NCBI GenBank assembly: GCA_049516635.1
Contig: JBEKSX010000022.1
Span: 1 to 33,851 of the forward strand
Reading direction: 5' to 3'
DNA: 33,851 nucleotides
DNA from: JBEKSX01 sp049516635
GTDB taxonomy: Bacteria; Bacteroidota; Ignavibacteria; Tepidaquicellales; OLB5
Part shown: positions 15,585-22,471 of the stretch, piece by piece
Numbering within the stretch: position 1 is the stretch's first letter
Layout: every line of letters starts with the position of its first letter
Notes under the pieces: generated by a model
What the model was told of the DNA's origin: nothing
What the model saw: the letters and a program-made list of their open reading frames with translations, nothing else
Databases searched by the model: none
Made by a program: the position numbers and the translations under genes

Positions 15585-17381
15585 TTATTTAATTAAAATC
15601 ATTTTCTTTGTTATTGAATTTTCTCCGGCTCCGCCGGTGGCGGACAATTTGTAATAATACACCCCGCTTGGATAATTTGTGCCGTCCCACGAGACCTCAT
15701 AAGTACCGGGTTTCAACTGATCATTTACGAGAGTTGTTATCTCCTGGCCGAGGAGATTGTAAATTGTCAATCTAACTGACACACCCCCCGCCTGAAGGCG
15801 GGCAGGCTGTCCTGCGGGCACCCCTCTCGAGAGGGGAATTGAAAACTTTATCTTCGTTGAAGGATTGAATGGATTTGGGTAGTTCTGGTACAATGCAAAT
15901 TCCTTCGGTACATTCGTAGATATCTTTTCTATGCCTATCACAAACCCGTTATTGCATAACTGCTGGGCAACGTCAGCTAATTGCTTTAGCTTTGTGACCG
16001 AGTTCTTGTTGTTTGTTCCGCGTGCAACAAGCTGTGCGATCACTATCTTTGCTGTATCAAGGTAATTAAGCTTATGGTTCTGTGTGCTTGCACCGAGTAT
16101 AAAAAATCTATCCCCCGGAGGAGCAGGTGAAACTAATTCACCTGTTAGAAGTCCCCCGCAATTTCTAATAAAACCTGTGTATTCGGTCCAACCCTGCCCC
16201 GTTTCAGGATCACCTGAGTAACAATATTTAGTAGTTTGAGGCGGGCTCGTATTTGGAATCACCCATGGTGTTCTATCATTTTTTAACCCTTGAAGCATAT
16301 AATAAGCCGGTAGAGCTTCCCCATTTGTATCCCTTCCGCATAATTCTGTCGGATAGTTATTATTTTTAAAACCTGAGAATGATGTCAGCTTAACATTGTT
16401 CCTCTGTCCACAATTCAACCACATTATTCCCGAAGCTGGAGGATTGTACCCGTATATCGAATCGTAATTCGAAGCATTATAACAGTAACCTAATTTTCTT
16501 AAAGTATCACATCCAATATAATCATCATAGGGATTACCCTGATTCTGAAAAGAAGTAATAGCGAAGTAAGCGCTATCCCACGTTTTTTTGCTTTTATTAA
16601 CTACATCAAATTTCATGAATTGAATATCTTCAAGACCGGGATTATCATATCCCCATGCAGTCCAGTGCATTTCTGCATATATTGGTTTTGTCCCTCCGCC
16701 GAATCCTTCACCTATTTTATGCTCTTCAGGAAAACCGTCAGTAAGGCAGATAAATATAGTAACGCTTGCGCTTCTAACTCCGGGTGTATCTATAAAATAT
16801 TCATATACTCCGTTATGATTGACATCCACAAACGGTGCACCAAAGGGTACCATCTGAGACCAGTTTATCCAGTCGGGGTTGTTATACATATTATCGCCGC
16901 GTCTTATTCTGTAAAATCTGAACTTGCTGTCCGTCTTAGCTACAGGAAGAGAGTAAGAAATATCAACCCAACCCGGTGCATACTCACCTTTGAATGAACA
17001 CATCGCCTCCCTGAGTTCAGGGGGGTTTTCCGGGAAAGTTATGTAGCATCCTATCGAAAGACCTGTGGAGAAAATTGCAAATTTTCCCGAACCCTTAGGC
17101 CATTCGAATCCGTAATAAGTTGGATTTCGCATATCCAGACCATTAAAAATTCCGGAACCATATATCCAAGTTGCAGTATTATTCGGAGCAAAATAATTAG
17201 GCCAGGAAGTATCGATTAGTACAATGTTAGTATGGGAAGTATTAAATCGTGCATTAATAATGTTATCGGATTGTATTAACCGAGGTAAGAAAATATAATA
17301 CGAAAGTATAAGAGCAAATAATATTAATTTTGAATTTTTCATTTTCTCTGAAGGAGTCCTACGGACAATTTTTAATTTCAT
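15585..17381 (-). CDS. Secreted T9SS cargo protein of unknown function, paralogue 3
   Basis: First gene of the tandem paralogue set, 598 residues from ATG 17381. A second ATG at 17342 would give 585 residues beginning MKNSKLILFALILSYYIF, a compact signal peptide. The upstream start gives a long basic n-region like those of the other paralogues and has a purine-rich GGGGAGA just before it, but that sequence belongs to a repeat. The mature part has YGFEWPKGSGKFAIF, MCSFKGEYAPGWVDISYS, DVNHNGVYEYFIDTPG, EGFGGGTKPIYAEMHWTAW and CDTLRKLGYCYN. The sorting domain carries the largest loop insertion of the set (SRGVPAGQPARLQAGG). Function is unknown. Confidence 0.85.
   Translation of the reverse strand: MKLKIVRRTPSEKMKNSKLILFALILSYYIFLPRLIQSDNIINARFNTSHTNIVLIDTSWPNYFAPNNTATWIYGSGIFNGLDMRNPTYYGFEWPKGSGKFAIFSTGLSIGCYITFPENPPELREAMCSFKGEYAPGWVDISYSLPVAKTDSKFRFYRIRRGDNMYNNPDWINWSQMVPFGAPFVDVNHNGVYEYFIDTPGVRSASVTIFICLTDGFPEEHKIGEGFGGGTKPIYAEMHWTAWGYDNPGLEDIQFMKFDVVNKSKKTWDSAYFAITSFQNQGNPYDDYIGCDTLRKLGYCYNASNYDSIYGYNPPASGIMWLNCGQRNNVKLTSFSGFKNNNYPTELCGRDTNGEALPAYYMLQGLKNDRTPWVIPNTSPPQTTKYCYSGDPETGQGWTEYTGFIRNCGGLLTGELVSPAPPGDRFFILGASTQNHKLNYLDTAKIVIAQLVARGTNNKNSVTKLKQLADVAQQLCNNGFVIGIEKISTNVPKEFALYQNYPNPFNPSTKIKFSIPLSRGVPAGQPARLQAGGVSVRLTIYNLLGQEITTLVNDQLKPGTYEVSWDGTNYPSGVYYYKLSATGGAGENSITKKMILIK
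15787..15836. repeat. Double palindromic insertion in the sorting-domain loop, copy E
   Basis: Two palindromes: CCCGCCTGAAGGCGGG (15787-15802, 7-bp stem, GA loop) and the perfect CCCCTCTCGAGAGGGG (15821-15836). Read on the minus strand the block encodes PLSRGVPAGQPARLQAGG in frame, the longest of the five insertions. Confidence 0.7.
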
Positions 17382-17443
17382 TCTCCCCTCTTCCCCCTTT
17401 CCTTACCCGCGGCAGCCGGATAAGGGAAAGGGAGATAGGAGGA
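17381..17443. repeat. Imperfect polypurine/polypyrimidine hairpin at the start of the secreted block
   Basis: CTCCCCTCTTCCCCCTTTCC on the left pairs imperfectly, with bulges, with the GATAAGGGAAAGGGAGATAG region on the right. It abuts the upstream ATG at 17381 and supplies its SD-like purine run. Its arms resemble those of the element at 11918-11975. Confidence 0.45.
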
Positions 17444-17840
17444 AAAAGTGTGCGTGTTCACGGTTGGTTCCGTTCGTACTTGAATGGATTCCAAAGAACA
17501 CAAGGTTAAAAAATTAACCTTCAATACCGCCGTGCGGACGGTACTCAGCTTCGTTTACTCGAAACAAAAATAGCTGTAAAAATATGGTCTTAGCAAAGAA
17601 ATTATTCGTTGTTTGCAGGAGTTTTGGAGTGCTCATAAGTGAATTTTTAGTATGTAGTACAAAGTTAAACACTTGTTATTACAATATCTTATTCCCGTTT
17701 TAACTACTAAGCTTGTGGACAAAAACGGGGGTTTGTGTCTTTTTACTCATTTAAAATTGACCTAAAAATATCGTTTTTTTAAATTAAAATTGTATAAGAA
17801 CAGGTAATTAATTGCAAACTCTTAACTCTTTTTTATACTG
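17382..17840. other. 459-bp divergent intergenic region
   Basis: It should hold the promoters for the minus-strand secreted-protein block and the plus-strand gene at 17841. The left 60 bases form an imperfect hairpin element. The rest is AT-rich with no clear gene, tRNA or terminator. A run reading GGTTAAAAAATTAACC (17503-17518) is a perfect 6-bp inverted repeat around AAAA and is a possible operator. Confidence 0.5.
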
Positions 17841-19286
17841 ATGAAGGAAAATAAACTCTCGGAATTATTACGCGGTTTATCTGCTAACGAGTTCAAGAAG
17901 TTCGGGGATTTTGTGAGGTCACCTTTTCACAATAAGAGCCAGAAAATAATTCTGCTTTATGATCATCTGAAAAGCTTTTCGGCAGATTTCAGCAAGTATG
18001 AAATAACACATGAAGATATTTCGAAGCTTATATACAGCGATAAACAGAAATCCGAATCGAAGGTACGTTCATTGATCTCCGATTTTGTAAGGTTAATAGA
18101 AAAGTTTTTAACTCTTAATCAATATTCAAAAAATACGGCAGCACAGCAAGTTCACCTGCTGACGGCATTAAATGAAAGGGACCTTTCAAAAAGTTTCCGT
18201 TCTACACTGAAAGAAACTATGGGTTCTCAGGAAAAACAGTTCAACCGTGATGAGGACTTTTATTACAACAGGATATTTCTGGAACTCGAGTCATTCAATT
18301 ACGGACTACAGCGAAACACCGGTATCGATGAGCAGGGATTCAACAAGATAAGCGATAACATAGACCTGTTCTTCATACTCACAAAGCTTAACCTCCTTCA
18401 CTTCATGTCATACCACCAGCAAAACTTTGCCGATAGGTACAATTATAACATTTGGCAGGTTAATGAAGTCATAAATTACATTGAGAGCAAACTTAACCGC
18501 ATAAGGAAAGAGCACCCGATAATATATATGAAATACCTGATACTCATGACCATAATTAAGCCGGAGAAAGAAAACTACTTCAAAGACCTGAAGAAATTCG
18601 TTCTTACGAATCACGAGAAGCTGAGCAGCGAGGTAATGGATTATATATTCGGAGCCCTTACGAACTATTGTATGACAAAATGCAACTCCGGTGTCAAAAG
18701 ATACCGGATAGAGAGGTTCCGTGTTTACAAGATAATGGAGGAGATGTCACTTTTCGAAACAGACAAATACATTAACTATGTTGATTTCATGAACGCCATA
18801 ATATCATCGCTGGATGTGAACAGGTCCGGCTGGGCGGAGAAATTTTTTGACAAGCACAGAACAAGGATACTTCCTGAACTTGCAGAGGATACGCTTAATC
18901 TTGCAAAGACTCAGATATTATATCACAAGAAGAAATATGAAGAAGCCATTAAACATCTTAACAACGTAAGCTACAGCAATTACATATTCTACTTAAGGTC
19001 GAAAATGCTTCTTTCCAGGATCTATTATGACAAGAAAGACACAGAGCCTATAATCTATATTATTGATGCGGCAAGACATTATCTGAAAAGGAATAAACAG
19101 ATATCCAGAGCTAACTACGAATCTTTCAGCAAGTTCTTCAATTACCTGAATAAGCTCATCAACCTGGAAAGCAGCCAAAAATTTCATATAAAGAAGATGG
19201 AAGATGAATTGATGCGGGAAAAAAGCATTTCGAGCAAAGACTGGTTCCTGGAGAAGCTGAAAGACCTCGAATCAGCCGAAAAATAA
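17841..19286 (+). CDS. Conserved hypothetical helical protein
   Basis: I do not recognise a named family. The 481-residue product has no signal peptide or membrane segment and looks almost wholly alpha-helical and charged, so it is probably cytosolic. The N-terminus, LSELLRGLSANEFKKFGDF followed by VRSPFHNKSQKIILLYDHL, recalls uncharacterised proteins of Bacteroidota and relatives that start with a similar L-S-x-x-E-x-K-x-F...SPFxN pattern. A segment around 305-440 reads like degenerate helical repeats (LNLAKTQILYHKKKYEEAIKH, YLRSKMLLSRIYYDKKD), perhaps TPR-like. A TPR-scaffold role is possible but unproven. It stands alone and converges on the GNAT gene, 18 bases away. Confidence 0.8.
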   Translation: MKENKLSELLRGLSANEFKKFGDFVRSPFHNKSQKIILLYDHLKSFSADFSKYEITHEDISKLIYSDKQKSESKVRSLISDFVRLIEKFLTLNQYSKNTAAQQVHLLTALNERDLSKSFRSTLKETMGSQEKQFNRDEDFYYNRIFLELESFNYGLQRNTGIDEQGFNKISDNIDLFFILTKLNLLHFMSYHQQNFADRYNYNIWQVNEVINYIESKLNRIRKEHPIIYMKYLILMTIIKPEKENYFKDLKKFVLTNHEKLSSEVMDYIFGALTNYCMTKCNSGVKRYRIERFRVYKIMEEMSLFETDKYINYVDFMNAIISSLDVNRSGWAEKFFDKHRTRILPELAEDTLNLAKTQILYHKKKYEEAIKHLNNVSYSNYIFYLRSKMLLSRIYYDKKDTEPIIYIIDAARHYLKRNKQISRANYESFSKFFNYLNKLINLESSQKFHIKKMEDELMREKSISSKDWFLEKLKDLESAEK

Positions 19287-19304
19287 ATTCATCTATGACC
19301 GGGT

Positions 19305-19790
19305 CTAAAGCATTTTCTGCATAATAGTAACATCTATATATCTCCCGAATTTCATACCCGCTTCTTTCATAACACCAATAATGTCAAATCCTGCTTCACG
19401 GTGCATTTTAATACTGGTCTCATTTCCCTCAGCAATTCTTGAAATTATCGTATGGTGACCGTACTTAACAGCATAGCTGATCAATTCACCAAGCAGCATT
19501 CTGCCTATTCCCCTGCGTCTATAATCTTTTCTTATGTAAATAGAGTTCTCAACTGTATTCGAATATGCCGGTCTCTCATTCCACCTGCTCAGAGAAGCCC
19601 ATCCGACTACTATCCCGTCTGATTCATATACTAAAACCGGATATTTCCCGCCATGCTGATCAAGCCACTCTTTCTGCTGTTCAATAGTACGCGGTTCGGT
19701 GTCAAATGTAGCTGTAGTATTAAGAACTGCCTCATTGTAGATCTCCATTATATCAGCAATATCTTTTATATCCGCAAGTCTAATGCTCAT
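19305..19790 (-). CDS. GNAT N-acetyltransferase, phosphinothricin-acetyltransferase-like
   Basis: A 161-residue acetyl-CoA-dependent N-acetyltransferase. The acetyl-CoA pyrophosphate-binding loop RRRGIGRMLL is at 91-100, preceded by the strand VENSIYIRKDY. The N-terminal IRLADIKDIADIMEIYNEAV, TATFDTEPRT and VVGWASLSRW segments, and EGNETSIKMHREAGF near the C-terminus, are typical of the Pat/Bar subfamily. Members acetylate phosphinothricin, methionine derivatives or other small amines; the true substrate here is unknown. The ATG at 19790 directly abuts the stop of the permease gene (19791), so it is the last gene of the minus-strand run. Confidence 0.88.
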   Translation of the reverse strand: MSIRLADIKDIADIMEIYNEAVLNTTATFDTEPRTIEQQKEWLDQHGGKYPVLVYESDGIVVGWASLSRWNERPAYSNTVENSIYIRKDYRRRGIGRMLLGELISYAVKYGHHTIISRIAEGNETSIKMHREAGFDIIGVMKEAGMKFGRYIDVTIMQKML

Positions 19791-21434
19791 TTAATACTCA
19801 ATAGTTTGTGCAGAAATAATTTCGTGTTTGTTTCCGGTTCTTACAAAACCATAGTAATTCAACCAGAAGTTAACGGTGGCAATAGCAAGTATCACAACAA
19901 CCGCTAATATTAAATTATTGTACGCAAAGAATTGTATCACGAAAAAAAAGACACCAAAGATAATTGGGTAGATAAGAGATGTGATCCTCTGTATGGAATG
20001 AATTATAGTGTTTTCTTTTGTAAAAGGCATCTCCTTGCTGAAGATATGGTACAAAGAATTAAACAGGTTAGCGCAAATGAAGATGTATAGAGTATGCACC
20101 AATGCCTGAAAAGGCGGAATGACAAGCATGAATAGGATAAATAATATGAACGAAAGCGGTATTAGCAGGTCAAGCACGAAAAATTTTCTAATTCCGTTTT
20201 TAAAAAGTTTTACATTTTCAATCGGGCTGGCATCATAGAGCCACCCGGCGCCTGTATCTCCCGATACTTTAACCCCGCGCACTGCAGTATTTACTGCCAT
20301 CAGAACGGTCAGGAGAATGGAAAGATGAAACGCATAATGAAGGAAAAATTGGTTTCCGAAGGGGGCGGGCAATTGATTTGTGAACAGGGCGAAGATGGTC
20401 ATACCAACCGGCACTGCCATCATTGGAAGGATATTGAGCCTCATGACCCGGTCCTTTAAAAACATACTTTGCACAAGACTGAATGAGGAATCTTCTATGC
20501 TGTTTCTCAGATAATGCTTTCTGAAGTATTTCCCGTAGAATTTGACAAAAAAGGATCGTTTCTTCTCAACCCCTGAATGCTCATTGGTAACAGAAGTCTG
20601 CAGGAAGCGTTCCCGTATAAGAGAGTAATTTGTTATCAGATAATATTTCAAGCTGAGATAGCTTAACCAGCAAACAATCACAGGCAAAATTACTTTAAGC
20701 CAGATATGATAATCTGCACCATAGGCAGTTTGCCTGGCGGGAATAAAACCGAACCACGCCTGCGGAAAATATTGTAAGTAACCTTTTTCAAAGAAAAAAT
20801 TAAAATATGGATCAATTCCCGATCTGCGGTATCCGGTAAACGAATAAGTTACGAATTGATAGCCTATCACCAAAACAAATATGAGCACTATCTGGAAGAC
20901 TAGAACGTATGTGTTTAATCGTGCCGACTTAATCTTTTTCAGGATGATACTATAAAACATCATCAAAAAATTGATGAGAAAATAAAACATCATAAAACCC
21001 GAAACAAAATATAATATAGAGCGGGACACTGATCTTATGATTATGAAATAATATACCGCACCGGGGATCAAAAGGGGAAGTGAAATTATGAAAATATAGC
21101 GCAATGTCACATGAAGCTTGGCATGGACTATCAGCTCATCATCCACAGGAAGTGCTGAGAAAAGTTCAATTTCTGTTTTTGAAACTATAAGGTTGTTCAA
21201 CTCGGCTATTATAGTAAAAGCCAGTATAATTGAAAAAAATAAAAAGGTAAGGAACGAGAATTCAAATCCTGTCGGGTCGGAATTTTGCTTGTAGAGGATC
21301 AGAGGTAAAAATATTCCCGGCAGAATATATGAGATGAAGAGCAGAACCAACTTTTTCGATGTACCGTCTTTACCTCTGATCTCCTGTTTGAACAGCATTC
21401 CGGTGAGAACTTTCACTTTCGTTGCATCATACAT
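19791..21434 (-). CDS. Multi-pass membrane protein, probable ABC-export-type permease
   Basis: A 547-residue protein with roughly 12 hydrophobic segments, for example LVLLFISYILPGIFLPLIL (about 29-47), FIISLPLLIPGAVYYFIII, YVLVFQIVLIFVLVIGYQF and IIFGVFFFVIQFFAY. The cytoplasmic start LTGMLFKQEIRGKDG and the loop VSKTEIELFSALPVDDELIVHAK resemble large ABC-2-type exporter permeases. No ATPase is encoded beside it, so it either uses one made elsewhere or belongs to another membrane family. It lies 5 bases downstream of mltG and directly upstream of the GNAT gene. The permease call is moderate; the membrane topology is clear. Confidence 0.6.
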   Translation of the reverse strand: MYDATKVKVLTGMLFKQEIRGKDGTSKKLVLLFISYILPGIFLPLILYKQNSDPTGFEFSFLTFLFFSIILAFTIIAELNNLIVSKTEIELFSALPVDDELIVHAKLHVTLRYIFIISLPLLIPGAVYYFIIIRSVSRSILYFVSGFMMFYFLINFLMMFYSIILKKIKSARLNTYVLVFQIVLIFVLVIGYQFVTYSFTGYRRSGIDPYFNFFFEKGYLQYFPQAWFGFIPARQTAYGADYHIWLKVILPVIVCWLSYLSLKYYLITNYSLIRERFLQTSVTNEHSGVEKKRSFFVKFYGKYFRKHYLRNSIEDSSFSLVQSMFLKDRVMRLNILPMMAVPVGMTIFALFTNQLPAPFGNQFFLHYAFHLSILLTVLMAVNTAVRGVKVSGDTGAGWLYDASPIENVKLFKNGIRKFFVLDLLIPLSFILFILFMLVIPPFQALVHTLYIFICANLFNSLYHIFSKEMPFTKENTIIHSIQRITSLIYPIIFGVFFFVIQFFAYNNLILAVVVILAIATVNFWLNYYGFVRTGNKHEIISAQTIEY

Positions 21435-21439
21435 TGTAC

Positions 21440-22471
21440 TTATTTCCTGTTCTTTTCCTGTTCTTGAAGGAATTTTCTATATTCAGCGATATTCTTTTTG
21501 TGCTGGTCATAAGTATCAGCGAACCTATGCGTACCGTCACCTTTAGCAACAAAGTACAGATATTTATTCTCATCCGGATAAATTGCTGCCACTATTGAGC
21601 TTAATCCCGGATTATTAATCGGTCCCGGCGGCAATCCCCTATTCAGATAAGTATTGTACGGCGATGGATATTTAAGGTCACTGTAAGTGAGCCTTCTCTT
21701 CGGTCCGTCGGGAAGAACATATTGTACCGTAGGATCTGCCTCCAGCCGCATCTTCTTTTTCAGCCTGTTATAGTATACCCCGGCAATTATTTTCTTCTCG
21801 GAATCGCTGCGCGTCTCACCTTCTACTATTGATGCTATTGTAATCACTTCTTTCAATGTCAGCTTTTTTTTCTTCATATCACCGAACATCTCCGGTGTAA
21901 TCTTTTTACGGAATTCTGCTGCCATGGCACTGACTACATCTTTTTCTGTATTGCCGTGTAAACTAATATTGAACTGATAAGTATCCGGAAATAAAAATCC
22001 CTCAAGATTTTCTGCTTTAATTCCCAATAGATCTATCAGGCTGTCATTAAACGTTTCATTTACAAATCTTGTCGAGTCAAGATTCATCTGACGGTATACA
22101 AGATGCCCGATCTGCCTGATGTTCAATCCCTCGGGAATTGTAACGGTCACATAGTGATGTTCTGATACATCCGTGATCATCTTCAGGACATCAAGGTTTG
22201 TGAGACCATTTGTGAATTTGTACTCGCCCGGAATTATTTCATCCTGATAGCCTAATAAACGTCCGGTAAGTATGAATATGTACCTATTATAAATGATCTG
22301 TTTCTTTTCGAGTTCTACTGCTACAGATCTCAGATTATCTCCATGAACAATTTTCACACTTACATCTTCACCCGAAAACCTGTAGACTCTATTGAATAGA
22401 GCAAGATGCAACAGGAGGAAAAGCAGAAAGAACAGGAAAAGCAGAAGCGGGTAAAAATATCTCAACCTCAT
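21440..22471 (-). CDS. mltG: Endolytic murein transglycosylase MltG (YceG-like)
   Basis: Cleaves nascent peptidoglycan strands in the periplasm and so sets glycan length. The 343-residue protein has an N-terminal membrane anchor (about 8-26), a LysM-like segment (about 35-100, VKIVHGDNLRSVAVELEKK) and the catalytic domain. The latter includes LEGFLFPDTYQF, the catalytic Glu217 in ASIVEGET, then RLEADPTVQYVLPDG, PSPYNTYLNRGLPPGPINNPG and YLYFVAKGDGTHRFADTYDQH, all hallmarks of the family. Its ATG overlaps the stop of the upstream glycosyltransferase gene by one base (TAATG), so the two are translationally coupled. Confidence 0.96.
   Translation of the reverse strand: MRLRYFYPLLLFLFFLLFLLLHLALFNRVYRFSGEDVSVKIVHGDNLRSVAVELEKKQIIYNRYIFILTGRLLGYQDEIIPGEYKFTNGLTNLDVLKMITDVSEHHYVTVTIPEGLNIRQIGHLVYRQMNLDSTRFVNETFNDSLIDLLGIKAENLEGFLFPDTYQFNISLHGNTEKDVVSAMAAEFRKKITPEMFGDMKKKKLTLKEVITIASIVEGETRSDSEKKIIAGVYYNRLKKKMRLEADPTVQYVLPDGPKRRLTYSDLKYPSPYNTYLNRGLPPGPINNPGLSSIVAAIYPDENKYLYFVAKGDGTHRFADTYDQHKKNIAEYRKFLQEQEKNRK

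Noticed and set aside
19305..19790. Calling the GNAT gene a herbicide- or antibiotic-resistance determinant
   Set aside because: Pat/Bar-like GNAT proteins have varied substrates and the sequence does not fix one; it lies in an envelope operon, not in a resistance context.
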